Shown: one piece after another, positions 1 through 8,229 of the stretch
Layout: each line of letters starts with the position of its first letter
Position numbering within the stretch: position 1 is the first letter of the stretch
Assembly (NCBI GenBank): GCA_016177705.1
Contig: JACOUT010000003.1
Span: 310,001-374,000 of the forward strand
Source of the DNA: Deltaproteobacteria bacterium
GTDB taxonomy: Bacteria; Myxococcota; UBA727; VGSZ01
Reading direction: 5' to 3'
DNA length: 64,000 nucleotides
Made by a program: the position numbers and the translations under genes
The notes under the pieces: generated by a model
What the model saw: only the letters and a program-made list of their open reading frames with translations
Databases searched by the model: none
Told to the model about the DNA's origin: nothing

Positions 1-395
1 ATGGTGAACCAGCGCATGCCCTCGGCGTCGTCGCCGTAGTCATGCACCGGCACGATGTTCGGGTGCTCGAGCTGCGCCATGATCTGCGCCTCTTCGGCGA
101 AGCGCTCGAGCGTGCCCTGGTTCTGGCGGTGCTCGGGGAACAGCACCTTCATGGCCACGGTGCGGTGCAGCGTGGTGTCGAACACCTGGCGGATGCTGCC
201 CATGCCGCCGCGCGCGATCTCGCCGCGGTCCTCGTGGCGGCGCGCCACGTCGTGCACGGTCTCGGCCGCGCCGTCGTCGTCGACGTGGACCGGCGCGGGC
301 TTCTTCTCTGGCGCGGCCGCTTCGCCGGCCTTGCCGGGCTTGAGCCAGCCGAGCAGGCCGCCCTTGCCGCGTTGGTCGTCGCCCTTCTCCGCCAT
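1..395 (-). CDS. Ser/Thr protein kinase, N-terminal part (cut by window edge)
   Basis: Reading the minus strand from ATG at 395 gives about 131 residues with no stop, running off the window. After a charged, low-complexity N-terminus (MAEKGDDQRGKGG...) the kinase N-lobe begins: the glycine-rich loop reads ARGGMGSIRQVF, the VAIK lysine lies in RTVAMKVLF, and the alphaC region and following strand read AQLEHPNIVPVHDYGDD. This is the Hanks-type (PknB-like) fold that phosphorylates proteins on Ser/Thr. The catalytic loop and any sensor domain lie outside the window. It is divergent from the Cys-rich protein pair starting at 484. The kinase family is secure; the substrate is unknown. Confidence 0.88.
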   Translation of the reverse strand, partial: MAEKGDDQRGKGGLLGWLKPGKAGEAAAPEKKPAPVHVDDDGAAETVHDVARRHEDRGEIARGGMGSIRQVFDTTLHRTVAMKVLFPEHRQNQGTLERFAEEAQIMAQLEHPNIVPVHDYGDDAEGMRWFT

Positions 396-483
396 CGCGC
401 GGCTATCGCACACCTGTCCTCGTCGCGGAAGGCGCGCGGCCGTGGGCGTTGCGGCACGGCGGCCGCCTCGGTACCTCGCGTCC

Positions 484-804
484 GTGGACCCGACCGCGGC
501 ACGTCTGTTTCGGCGCTACACCATCGCCGGCGTGATCATCGCGAGCGGCGTGGTCGCCGGCGCGATGCTGGGGCGACGACAGCACGAGGCAGAGTTCCCG
601 CAGCGCGACCTGCCCGCCGTGCCCTGCGTCGAGGCGTGCGCCAAGCGTGCCGGCTGCCTGGGCGAGGACGCGCGGGGCGCGGCGCGCTGTGCAACCTTGT
701 GCAACGCGCACGCCAGCAGTGATGGCGACGCCGCCTTCCGCGAGGCGCGCTGCCTGCTCGATGCCACGTGCGCCGAGCTGAGCGCGTGCGGCGGCCGGTG
801 GTGA
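484..804 (+). CDS. Small membrane-anchored Cys-rich protein
   Basis: A 107-residue protein when read from GTG at 484; a GTG at 445 in the same frame is the alternative. One transmembrane segment sits near residues 11-30 (TIAGVIIASGVVAGAMLG). The remainder is a presumably periplasmic Cys-rich module with pairs such as CVEAC, CATLC and CLLDATC. No family is recognised. The stop overlaps the GTG of the next gene (GTGA), so the two are probably translated together, and the next protein has the same architecture with a longer linker and similar Cys spacing. The start is uncertain because no clear Shine-Dalgarno is visible. Confidence 0.6.
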   Translation: MDPTAARLFRRYTIAGVIIASGVVAGAMLGRRQHEAEFPQRDLPAVPCVEACAKRAGCLGEDARGAARCATLCNAHASSDGDAAFREARCLLDATCAELSACGGRW

Positions 805-1412
805 ACGACCGGCGCCGCTTGTTGCTCGTGCTGCTCGCCGTCGTGGTGGCGGTCGGCGCGGCCGCGGCTGCGGTGGCGTGGCTGCTGCTCGGGCGCGCCG
901 CGGCGCCGCCGCCGTCCATCACCGTCGCCCCCGCGGCAGAGGAGGCACTCGCCAAGGTGGCCGCCAAGGACGACGACGCGCCTCGCGCGGAGAAGAAGGC
1001 GTTGGCGGAAGCGGCGCCGCCGCCCGAGGCGGGCGCGCCACCGCCGATCGTGGTCGAGCGCTTCGGTGCGCGCCGCGCCTCGTGTGCCGGCGTGTGCGCG
1101 CTCGAGGAGTCGTGCGGCTTTCGCTCGCAGGCCGAGTGCCGCGCGGCGAGCTGCGAAGGCGACCTGCGCAAGCTCTCGAGCGCGGACTTCGCGCTCGCCG
1201 CCGCGGCGGACTGCGCGGCGGCCGCGGCGACGCCGTGCGAAGAGGCGTGCTGGAAGAAGGGCGAGTGCACCGGCCACCACCAGGCAGATCGGCAGTGCAC
1301 CAAGGCGTGCAAGCGCCTGGTGCGGCAGCTTCCTGCCGAGAGCTACCGCGAGAGCCGCTGCGTGCTCGAGCGGCCGTGCGCCGAGCTGCCCCTGTGCAGC
1401 GAGCGGCGCTGA
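801..1412 (+). CDS. Membrane-anchored Cys-rich protein, relative of upstream gene
   Basis: GTG at 801 overlaps the preceding TGA (802-804), giving 203 residues. An Arg-rich start (VNDRRR) and a long hydrophobic stretch (about residues 7-32) form a membrane anchor. An Ala/Pro-rich linker follows and then a domain with repeated Cys motifs (CAGVC, CGF, CEEAC, CTKAC, CVLERPC). The last part is similar in pattern to the C-terminus of the preceding protein (E.RC.L...CAEL..C), so the two look like an internal duplication. They may form disulfide-rich periplasmic modules. Function unknown. Confidence 0.65.
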   Translation: MNDRRRLLLVLLAVVVAVGAAAAAVAWLLLGRAAAPPPSITVAPAAEEALAKVAAKDDDAPRAEKKALAEAAPPPEAGAPPPIVVERFGARRASCAGVCALEESCGFRSQAECRAASCEGDLRKLSSADFALAAAADCAAAAATPCEEACWKKGECTGHHQADRQCTKACKRLVRQLPAESYRESRCVLERPCAELPLCSERR

Positions 1413-1441
1413 GCAGCGAGCGCCGCTGAGCTGATCGGTCC

Positions 1442-1497
1442 GCGCAGATCTGCGCCACATTGACGCGGTGCGCCAAGACCTGACTGGAAAGTCAATG
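1442..1497. promoter_or_regulatory. Palindrome and inverted repeat upstream of the lipase gene
   Basis: GCGCAGATCTGCGC at 1442-1455 is a perfect 14-bp palindrome. Just beyond it CATTGAC (1458-1464) is repeated inverted as GTCAATG (1491-1497), 26 bp apart. Both lie in the gap between the Cys-rich pair and the lipase and are candidate operator or promoter elements. The same CGCAGATCTGCG core occurs at 8231-8242 in another intergenic region. Confidence 0.4.
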
Positions 1498-1530
1498 TAT
1501 CTAGTGGGCCCTCGCGCGGAGGCCGAACCC

Positions 1531-2631
1531 ATGCGCACCGCCTTCACTTCCTCGCCACTGACCCTGCTCGCCGCCATGCTCGGCGCGACGCTGGGCGCTG
1601 GCTGCGGCGACGTGACGCCGCTCGCTACCACCGACGTGCCCGAGCGCGTCGACGACCGCGAGCACGTGCAGCTCACCGGCATCGCCGCGGAGGAGCTGCC
1701 CGCCATCGAGCCGCTCGGTCCGCCCTACCCGATCATCCTGGTGCACGGCTTCTCCGGCTTCACCGACCTCGGGCCCATGGAGTACTTCTTCGGCATCAAG
1801 GAGCTGTACGAGGCGCAGGGCGCCGACGTCACCACGCCCGCGCTGCCGCCCTACAACGATCCTGCCGAGCGCGCGCGCGTGCTCGCCGACGTCATCGACC
1901 AGACGCTGTCGCGCACCAACAAGGCCAAGGTGCACCTGATCGGCCACTCGCAGGGCGGCATCGACAGTCGCGTGGTCATCGCCGAGCTGGGCTACGCCAG
2001 GAGCATCGCCTCCTTCACCTCCATCTCCACGCCGCACGACGGCACCGAGGTGGCGACGCTGGCCGACGCCGCGCCCGAGGGCGTGCTCAACCCCGCCGGG
2101 CAGTTCCTCGCCTGGGCCTTCGGCCTGCTCGAGGGCTCGCCGCCCGATGAGGCGGCCTGGGCCAACGAGGACAGCGAGGACGCCTGGGAGCCCGACATGG
2201 TAGCTGCGGTGCGCGCGCTCACCCCCGACGCCATGCGCGCGCTGCGCGCGCGCGCGCCCATCCCGACGAGCGTGCCGTTCTTCACCATCGCGGGCGTGTC
2301 GAACCTGCGCTCGCTCGACAACGCCGACTGCGCCGCCTCGCTGTGGCCGCGCCCCGACCGCGTCGACGCCATCGACCCCTTCCTGCTCGCCTCGGGCGCC
2401 TACCTCTCCTTCACCGACGGTGGCAACGTCGAGAACCCGACGCCGAATGACGGCCTGGTGACGGCGCGCAGCGCGCGCGATCCACAGTCCACCTTCTTGG
2501 GGTGCGTGCCCGCCGATCACCTCGACGAGGTGGGCCTGATCGCCGACCTCACCTCGGGCCTGGTCTCGGGCTTCGACCACGAGGAGATGTTCCTGCGCCT
2601 GCTCGATCAGATCCGCTCGGTCGAGCAGTAG
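1531..2631 (+). CDS. Secreted/lipoprotein triacylglycerol lipase-like hydrolase
   Basis: ATG at 1531 follows a GGAGG-like site and gives 366 residues. An upstream in-frame GTG at 1468 lacks a signal-like start. The N-terminus is a signal peptide ending in a weak lipobox (TLGAGC). The alpha/beta-hydrolase core shows the oxyanion strand VHGFSGF (H72), the nucleophile elbow GHSQGG (S140), an Asp in NDGLV (D307) and a His in PADHLDEV (H330), which matches the triad order of bacterial true lipases. It should hydrolyse long-chain acyl esters outside the cytoplasm. The next gene begins within the stop codon, so the two are translationally coupled. Family confidence is high; substrate not proven. Confidence 0.85.
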   Translation: MRTAFTSSPLTLLAAMLGATLGAGCGDVTPLATTDVPERVDDREHVQLTGIAAEELPAIEPLGPPYPIILVHGFSGFTDLGPMEYFFGIKELYEAQGADVTTPALPPYNDPAERARVLADVIDQTLSRTNKAKVHLIGHSQGGIDSRVVIAELGYARSIASFTSISTPHDGTEVATLADAAPEGVLNPAGQFLAWAFGLLEGSPPDEAAWANEDSEDAWEPDMVAAVRALTPDAMRALRARAPIPTSVPFFTIAGVSNLRSLDNADCAASLWPRPDRVDAIDPFLLASGAYLSFTDGGNVENPTPNDGLVTARSARDPQSTFLGCVPADHLDEVGLIADLTSGLVSGFDHEEMFLRLLDQIRSVEQ

Positions 2632-3164
2632 TGGCGGCAGGCCCCGATCCGCTCGCCGAGCTGCGCGCCGCCCTCGCCAAGATCGACGACGCCGTCCAAG
2701 CAGCACAGACGCGCGCCGGCGACGCCGTCACCTGCCGACGCGGCTGCGCGCAATGCTGCGTCGCGGGCCTGTCCGTGCTGCCAGTCGAGGCTGCGCTCAT
2801 CGAGGGCTCGGGCCTGGCGCCGCCGCCGAGCACCACCGACGGCATGTGCGTCTTCCTCGACCCGCAGGGCGACTGCGCGACCTACTCGGCGCGGCCGGTC
2901 TTGTGCCGCACGCACGGCCTGGCGCTCAAGACCTCGCCGGGCGCCACACGCGCCGACACGCTGCGCGTCTTCGGCAACGACGTCGAAGTGTGCCGCCTCA
3001 ACTACACGGCGCGCGCGCCAGCGCCCGCCGAGGTGCTCGACGCCACGCGCCTGCTGATGCTGCTCGTCACCGTTGACCGGCGCTTCCGCGCCGCCGTCGG
3101 CCTGCCCGACGACGATCGCCGGGTGCCGCTCGCCGACCTCGCCGCGCGCCTGCGCGCCGGCTGA
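2631..3164 (+). CDS. YkgJ-type cysteine cluster protein
   Basis: GTG at 2631 shares one base with the lipase stop (2629-2631). The 177-residue protein carries the cluster TCRRGCAQCC near residues 34-43, then CVFLDPQGDC and RPVLCRTHG. This is the pattern of the YkgJ/zinc- or iron-chelating CxxxCxxCC family, whose biochemical role is poorly defined. It has no signal peptide and is probably cytoplasmic. Coupling to a secreted lipase is unusual and suggests shared expression rather than a known complex. Confidence 0.8.
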   Translation: MAAGPDPLAELRAALAKIDDAVQAAQTRAGDAVTCRRGCAQCCVAGLSVLPVEAALIEGSGLAPPPSTTDGMCVFLDPQGDCATYSARPVLCRTHGLALKTSPGATRADTLRVFGNDVEVCRLNYTARAPAPAEVLDATRLLMLLVTVDRRFRAAVGLPDDDRRVPLADLAARLRAG

Positions 3165-3183
3165 ACCGAGCGCCGCTCATGGC

Positions 3184-3210
3184 ACACAGCCGCTGTGTCC
3201 CGCGGGACAC
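3184..3210 (+). promoter_or_regulatory. Overlapping hairpins in the leader of the sortase-substrate gene
   Basis: ACACAG (3184-3189) can pair with CTGTGT (3193-3198). The overlapping stretch GTGTCCCGCGGGACAC (3195-3210) is a perfect 16-bp palindrome. The two stems share 3195-3198, so in RNA they exclude each other. It lies 100 bp before the start of the VIT/VWA gene and just after the YkgJ-type gene. No U-tract follows, so it is not a clear terminator; a DNA operator is equally possible. Confidence 0.4.
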
Positions 3211-3311
3211 GCAGCGCGCTGCGGCGCGCGCCGCGATCGCGACCGGACGCGGCAACGACGTCGGCACGCCGGTCGCATTGGTGGCACGGAGCCCACGTCC
3301 CAGGAGCCCCG

Positions 3312-5333
3312 ATGCACGCAGCCTCCCTTACCCGCCCACCTTCTCCCCTCGCCGCCGCCGCGCTCGCCGTCGCCGGCGCGCTCGCCCTCGCCGGCCCGGC
3401 CGTTGCCGCGGGGACCGCCGCTGCGCCGCTCGACCGCGTCGATCTCTCGAACATCCGTCGCGGCTCGCTCTTGATCCCCGACACCGAGCACCCGGGCCTC
3501 TACCAGGAGGCGCCTGCCGTCGAGACGCGCTTCGACGTCACGGTGGCCGGCCTGATCGCGCGCACCACCGTGCGCCAGCGCTTCACCAACCCCTCGAGCG
3601 GCTTCGTCGAGATGCTCTACGTCTTCCCGCTGTCGGAGACGAGCGCGGTCGACGAGCTGAAGATGATCATCGGCGAGCGCGTCATCGAGGGGCAGATCGC
3701 CGAGAAGGACCGCGCGCGCCGCGTCTATACGGCCGCCAAGGAGGAGGGCAAGCGCGCCTCGCTGGTCGAGCAGGTGCGCCCCAACCTGTTCTCGACCAGC
3801 CTGGCCAACGTGGCGCCGGGCGAGAGCATCGACATCGTCATCGGCACCAGCGACACGCTGCACTACGAGGCGGGGCGCGTCACGCTGCGCCTGCCGCTCG
3901 CCATCACGCCGCGCTTCCACCCCGCCGGCGCCGACGGCGCCAACGCGGCGGTCGAGCTGCCGCTGACCAGCGAGGCGCCGACGCCGGTGACCATCGACAT
4001 AGACGTCGACGCCGGTTTCCCGGTGGCCGGCGTCGCCTCGCCGCACCACAAGGTCGGTGTCAGCAAGGTCGACGAGCGCGGCTTCATCGTCGCCAGCCGT
4101 GGCCCGGTGCCGGCTGATCACGACTTCGTGCTCACCTGGGACGCCAAGCCCTTGACCGCACCGACAGGCGCCGTCTTCCTCGAGAAGCACGGACCCAAGG
4201 GCGACGGCTACGCGCTGTTGATGATGGTGCCGCCCACCGTGGCCGACGAGCGCGACGAGTCGCGCACGCCGCGCGAGACCGTCTTCATCATCGACTCCTC
4301 GGGCTCGATGTCGGGCCCCTCGATGGAGCAGGCCAAGAAGGCGCTCGCGCTCGCGGTCTCGCGCATCGACCCGCGCGACTCCTTCAGCGTCATCGACTTC
4401 GACGACAAGCTGATCCCGATGTCATCGTCCATCCTGCCCGCCACCAGCGAGAACAAGGCGGCCGCCGTGCGCTTCGTCGACGACCTGCAAGCCGATGGCG
4501 GCACCATGATGGCGCCCGCGCTCGAGCTCGCCTTCCAGCAGATCGACGAGGCGAAGCGCCGCGTGTCGTCGACCGGCCGCGTGCGCCAGGTGATCTTCAT
4601 GACCGACGGCGCCGTCTCGAACGAGGACGAGCTGTTCAAGCTCATCCACGATCACCTCGACAAGACGCGCCTGTTCACCGTCGGCATCGGCGCCGCGCCC
4701 AATACCTACTTCATGCGCAAGGCGGCCGAGCTGGGTCGCGGCACCTTCACCTACGTCGGCTCGCCCGACGAGGTGGAGCCGAAGATGGGCGAGCTGTTCG
4801 CCAAGCTCGAGAGCCCCGTGCTGTCGGGTATCGAAATTGACTTCGGGCAGGGCGCGCGCGTCGAGGCCTGGCCGCAGAAGATTCCCGACCTGTACCTCGG
4901 CGAGCCGCTGATGGTGGTGGCGCGCCTCGACGGCCTGCCCAAGGACATCACCGTCACCGGCGCCATGGCCGGCAAGCCCTACCGCATCACCTTCGACGTC
5001 CCCTGGCCGGTCGAGGGCGCGGGCGTGCACAAGCTGTGGGCGAGGAAGAAGGTCGACTCGCTGACCGACGCCATGCGCACCGGCAAGGGCGGCCTCGAGG
5101 CCGAGATCGTGGCGGTCGCGCTCGAGCACCACATCGTCTCGGAGCTGACGAGCCTGGTCGCCGTCGACGTCACGCCGGTGCGCGACGACGGCGATCCGCT
5201 GTCGAAGACCAACCTGCCGACCTCGGTCCCCGGCATGCTGCCGCGCGGCGGCACCGGCTGGCCGCTGCAGCTCTTGTTCGGTGCGCTCGCGCTCGTCGTC
5301 GCCACCATCTGGACGCGCCGGGGGCTTGCATGA
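3312..5333 (+). CDS. VIT and VWA domain surface protein, sortase substrate
   Basis: ATG at 3312 follows AGGAGC and starts a signal peptide (about residues 1-33, ending AVAAG). The 673-residue protein has a VIT domain (about 50-190) and a VWA domain (about 320-500) with MIDAS residues in IIDSSGSMSG, GGTMMAP and FMTDGAVS. The C-terminus is a sorting signal: LPRGGT at 643-648, a hydrophobic helix and a final RRGLA. This matches the inter-alpha-trypsin-inhibitor-like targets paired with Gram-negative (marine-proteobacterial type) sortases. The sortase gene overlaps the stop by 4 bp. Likely role: a surface- or periplasm-anchored adhesion/binding protein; ligand unknown. Confidence 0.9.
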   Translation: MHAASLTRPPSPLAAAALAVAGALALAGPAVAAGTAAAPLDRVDLSNIRRGSLLIPDTEHPGLYQEAPAVETRFDVTVAGLIARTTVRQRFTNPSSGFVEMLYVFPLSETSAVDELKMIIGERVIEGQIAEKDRARRVYTAAKEEGKRASLVEQVRPNLFSTSLANVAPGESIDIVIGTSDTLHYEAGRVTLRLPLAITPRFHPAGADGANAAVELPLTSEAPTPVTIDIDVDAGFPVAGVASPHHKVGVSKVDERGFIVASRGPVPADHDFVLTWDAKPLTAPTGAVFLEKHGPKGDGYALLMMVPPTVADERDESRTPRETVFIIDSSGSMSGPSMEQAKKALALAVSRIDPRDSFSVIDFDDKLIPMSSSILPATSENKAAAVRFVDDLQADGGTMMAPALELAFQQIDEAKRRVSSTGRVRQVIFMTDGAVSNEDELFKLIHDHLDKTRLFTVGIGAAPNTYFMRKAAELGRGTFTYVGSPDEVEPKMGELFAKLESPVLSGIEIDFGQGARVEAWPQKIPDLYLGEPLMVVARLDGLPKDITVTGAMAGKPYRITFDVPWPVEGAGVHKLWARKKVDSLTDAMRTGKGGLEAEIVAVALEHHIVSELTSLVAVDVTPVRDDGDPLSKTNLPTSVPGMLPRGGTGWPLQLLFGALALVVATIWTRRGLA

Positions 5334-5968
5334 ACGCAAAGCTGCGTCGCCTGGCGCCGGCGCTGGTCGCGCTCGCGCTCAGCCTGGTGGTGGTGATCCA
5401 CGCGCTGTGGATCCCGCTCAAGGCCGAGGTGGCGCAGCTCTTGGTGCACGACGCTTGGGCGCGCGCGCGCCATGGCATCGAGCAGCCGCGCCCCTGGCCC
5501 TGGGCCGACACTTGGCCGGTGGCGCGCCTCATCTCCGAACAGCACGACGTCGACCTGTACGTGCTCGCGGGTGCCTCGGGCAGCTCGCTCGCCTTCGGCC
5601 CCGGCCACGTCGACGGCACGGCGCTGCCGGGCGAGCCGGGCAACGCCGCGGTGGGCGGTCACCGCGACACCAGCTTCGCGTTTCTCGAGCGCGTGCAGCT
5701 CGGCGACGTGGTGCAGGTCGAGACGCCGGCGGGTGAGCTGGTGCGCTACGCGGTGGTCGAGACCGCCATCGTCGACGAGCGCGACACGCGCGCGCTGCAC
5801 GAGGAGCCGGGGCGCATGCTCACGCTCATCACCTGCTGGCCCTTCCATGCGCTCGCCCCGGGCGGCAGCGATCGCTACGTGGTGCGCGCGCTCGAGGTGC
5901 CGCTCGCGCCGGAGGCGCCGTTCACGTCGTCGGCGCCGGCGTTGGTCGGCGCTCCCGGTACCACGTGA
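5330..5968 (+). CDS. Class GN (marine-type) sortase
   Basis: The ATG overlaps the stop of the VIT/VWA gene (ATGA). The 212-residue protein has an N-terminal membrane helix (about 9-30) and a sortase fold with the catalytic triad visible: H111 in VGGHRD, C169 in TLITCWPF and R182 in GSDRYVV. Sortases cut substrates at an LPxxG-like motif and transfer them to an amine acceptor. Its dedicated partner is almost certainly the preceding protein, which carries LPRGGT. The acceptor in a Gram-negative envelope is not known. Confidence 0.92.
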   Translation: MNAKLRRLAPALVALALSLVVVIHALWIPLKAEVAQLLVHDAWARARHGIEQPRPWPWADTWPVARLISEQHDVDLYVLAGASGSSLAFGPGHVDGTALPGEPGNAAVGGHRDTSFAFLERVQLGDVVQVETPAGELVRYAVVETAIVDERDTRALHEEPGRMLTLITCWPFHALAPGGSDRYVVRALEVPLAPEAPFTSSAPALVGAPGTT

Positions 5969-6014
5969 ACTTGGCGCAGCACTTCGCGAAGGCGACGGTC
6001 GGTGTCCTCCCCGA

Positions 6015-6443
6015 TCAGGCGCACGGGTTCGTCCACTTGAGCCCAGGGAAGCGCGCGAAGTCGGCGTCCGTCGAGTACAGGACATAGCCGCGCTCGATGG
6101 CCAAGGTCGCGAGGTGCGCGTCCGTCGTCAGGTTGCCCGCGCTCCCCAAGCGACGCAGCGCGTCCGCCAGCGCCGCCAGGTGGTCGTCGCCGGGGTCGGT
6201 GATGTGGACGTGGGGCAGCGCGAGCCAGCTCTCGAGGCGGCGCACCACCTCGCCGACCGGCAGCGGCCGCTCCATGATCTTCGGGTGCGTGGTCACTCTG
6301 ATGAAGCCGAGCACGGTCACCCACGCGAGCCCGACGCCGACCGAGCCGGCCAAACAGCCGTCCCACCACTCGCGAGCCCTCTTGTGCACCGGTGAATCGG
6401 TGTTGTGCGCGTGCACGAGCACGTTGACGTCCGGCAGGATCAT
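6015..6443 (-). CDS. VapC-like PIN-domain toxin
   Basis: A 142-residue PIN domain. Acidic residues expected for Mg-dependent RNase activity are visible: D5 in ILPDVNVLVHAH, E in REWWDG, D in NLTTDAHLATLA and D in YSTDADFARF. VapC toxins cleave tRNA or rRNA and are held inactive by VapB. The start codon overlaps the stop of the antitoxin gene by 4 bp (ATGA). Family assignment is strong, particularly the TTDAH..TLA block; the RNA target is unknown. Confidence 0.9.
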   Translation of the reverse strand: MILPDVNVLVHAHNTDSPVHKRAREWWDGCLAGSVGVGLAWVTVLGFIRVTTHPKIMERPLPVGEVVRRLESWLALPHVHITDPGDDHLAALADALRRLGSAGNLTTDAHLATLAIERGYVLYSTDADFARFPGLKWTNPCA

Positions 6444-6709
6444 GCGCGCCCACGTCGCTGCCGGTCGGCCAGCTCCTCGGCCTCGAGCTCGTCGACGAGC
6501 TGGCCGAGCTTGTCCATGTCGATGCCGGGCCGCAGGCCGAAGGAGTGCGGCTCGGTGCGGGGCGGGGGCTTGCTCGGCGGTCGCGCGGCGTCGCCGAGCC
6601 CCGCACGAATGGCCGAGTTGACCATCTCCTTGAACGAGACGCCGAGCTGGCGCGCCCGCTTCTTCAGGATCGCCGCGACGTCATCGTCGAGCGTCAGCGT
6701 GGTACGCAT
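6440..6709 (-). CDS. VapB-like antitoxin
   Basis: An 89-residue protein from ATG at 6709. The N-terminal 40 residues (MRTTLTLDDDVAAILKKRAR...) form a ribbon-helix-helix DNA-binding domain of the VapB/DUF2191 type. The C-terminal part, Pro-rich then acidic (DKLGQLVDELEAEE), is the likely toxin-neutralising tail. It lies first in the operon, directly downstream of a palindromic site. An in-frame upstream ATG (MIDVYNIIM...) exists inside the operator and is less likely. Confidence 0.87.
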   Translation of the reverse strand: MRTTLTLDDDVAAILKKRARQLGVSFKEMVNSAIRAGLGDAARPPSKPPPRTEPHSFGLRPGIDMDKLGQLVDELEAEELADRQRRGRA

Positions 6710-6712
6710 GAT

Positions 6713-6742
6713 GATGTTGTAGACATCAATGATTTTGATGTC
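6713..6742 (-). promoter_or_regulatory. vapBC operator (AT-rich inverted repeats)
   Basis: A local AT-rich island upstream of vapB. GACATCAA (6722-6729) and TTGATGTC (6735-6742) form a perfect 8-bp inverted repeat with a 5-bp spacer. GATGT (6713-6717) and ACATC (6723-6727) add a further half-site pair. Arrays of short half-sites are typical of autoregulating ribbon-helix-helix antitoxins. The distal end touches the stop codon of the neighbouring gene. Confidence 0.65.
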
Positions 6743-8156
6743 AAGGCATCTTGCGTCGACGCAGTCGACGTCGGCCGCCGAAGACCAGCGCGAGCGCGCC
6801 GAGCGCCATCGAGTCGCGCGACGACCCGCAGCCGCACGCCGGACGGACGTCGCCCGGCTCACCTTCACCTTCGCCCTCGCCGACGTTGCCCGCCTGACAG
6901 ACACCGGCCAGGCACTGGCCGCCGCTGCACGCCGTGCCGTTCGCCGCCGGCTCTTCGGTGCAGCCCGTCGACGGATCGCAGCCCGTCGGCCGCATGCACT
7001 CGTTCGACGCGACGCAGTCGCGCGGCTCGGCGACGCACGCACCCGCGCTACACGTGCCGGTCGCACTGCACGCGTCCTCGGTGCAGGGCACGGCGTCGAG
7101 CGGTGTGCAGGTGCCGTCCTCGGGCGCGCCATCGGCGAGCGCGCAGCTCTCACACACGCCGTCGCAGCGGGACGCGCAGCAGACGCCGTTCCCGCCACGC
7201 ACGGCGCAGAAACCGGAGCTGCAGTCGTCGTCGGCCTGGCACGGACCGCCAGTGGGCGTCGCGAAGCCCCGCACGACGATCACCCGTGAGCCGCCGCCGA
7301 AGGTCGAGAACAGGAAGTCGCCGGTGAGCGGATCGGTGAGCGCACCCTCGGCGCCGGTGAGGCCGGAGATGAACAGCTCGCGCGTCCCGGGAATCGGGTC
7401 GCCGTCGTCATCGACCTGATAGACGGACACTTCGTTCGCGCTGAACTCGCTCACGAGCATGCTGCGGGTCGCGAACAGCGGCGAGTTCTGCGGCACGTAG
7501 ATGAACCCTTCGGGTCCGCCCTCGAGGGTGGTCGCCTGGGTGGCGGCGGTGATGGTGAACGTTCCGGTACCGTCGGCCTCGTAGGCGAGCTCGTACCACT
7601 CGCCGGTCGGCCACGACGCCGTCTTGAGCGCGCCCGCGCGCGGATGATCCGACGGTACGAACGCGAGCCCGCCCGGTGACGACACCACGCCGAGCGGCGT
7701 CAGGTCGACCAGCTTGTCGACGACGACGCTGTCCTTCTTGATCTGCGCGAGCTCGTTGTTGGGCCAGCGCGCGAGGAACATCACCTCCTCGGGGCCGAAG
7801 GTAATGCCGCCGTCGTTGAACGCTCCCTCGACGGCGATGGTCGCGGTGCCGGTGAAGCCGATGATGTGGCTCGCCGCGTCGCGCACGACGCTGATCGCGT
7901 AGATCTCGCCGCCCGCTTCGTTCGCCGTGCCGCCGATGAGCAGCACGTCGGTGTCCTTCGGACGGAAGGTGAGGCCGCCGTAGCGATCGGGCAGGCCGGG
8001 CACGCTGCCGATGTCCGTCGGCGTGTAGCGGTCGTTGTAGGGCGCCGCGATGGTGAGCGCCTGCGCGCGCGCCATCGAGGACACCGACAGCAAGGCGACG
8101 ACGGCGAGCGTGAGCGCGAGTGGGCGCGCGATGGTGGTGGTCAGGTCAGTGCGCAT
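6741..8156 (-). CDS. Exported protein with Cys-rich modules and MYXO-CTERM tail
   Basis: ATG at 8156 follows GGGAGAG and gives 471 residues with a Sec signal peptide (about 1-31, ending ARA). Residues about 35-330 look like a beta-propeller-like domain with repeated strands (GGLTF, GGITF, GGLAF). Cys-rich modules follow (CQADDDCSSGFC, CCASRCDGVCESC, CTEDACSATGTC), a short GEGEGEGE linker, and a C-terminal ACGCGSSRDS motif, hydrophobic helix and RRRLRRRK. The last part is a MYXO-CTERM-type sorting signal, by which such proteins are processed and surface-displayed in Myxococcota. Ligand unknown. Confidence 0.82.
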   Translation of the reverse strand: MRTDLTTTIARPLALTLAVVALLSVSSMARAQALTIAAPYNDRYTPTDIGSVPGLPDRYGGLTFRPKDTDVLLIGGTANEAGGEIYAISVVRDAASHIIGFTGTATIAVEGAFNDGGITFGPEEVMFLARWPNNELAQIKKDSVVVDKLVDLTPLGVVSSPGGLAFVPSDHPRAGALKTASWPTGEWYELAYEADGTGTFTITAATQATTLEGGPEGFIYVPQNSPLFATRSMLVSEFSANEVSVYQVDDDGDPIPGTRELFISGLTGAEGALTDPLTGDFLFSTFGGGSRVIVVRGFATPTGGPCQADDDCSSGFCAVRGGNGVCCASRCDGVCESCALADGAPEDGTCTPLDAVPCTEDACSATGTCSAGACVAEPRDCVASNECMRPTGCDPSTGCTEEPAANGTACSGGQCLAGVCQAGNVGEGEGEGEPGDVRPACGCGSSRDSMALGALALVFGGRRRLRRRKMP

Positions 8157-8229
8157 GGGCGCCCACTCTCCCATGGTTTGCCGGCTCCCGCATGGCGCCG
8201 ACCGCTCGGCCTGTCGAGGTAGCGGCGGC

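Noticed and set aside
3184..3210. Rho-independent terminator for the YkgJ-type gene
   Set aside because: The stem is strong but no T-run follows on either strand.
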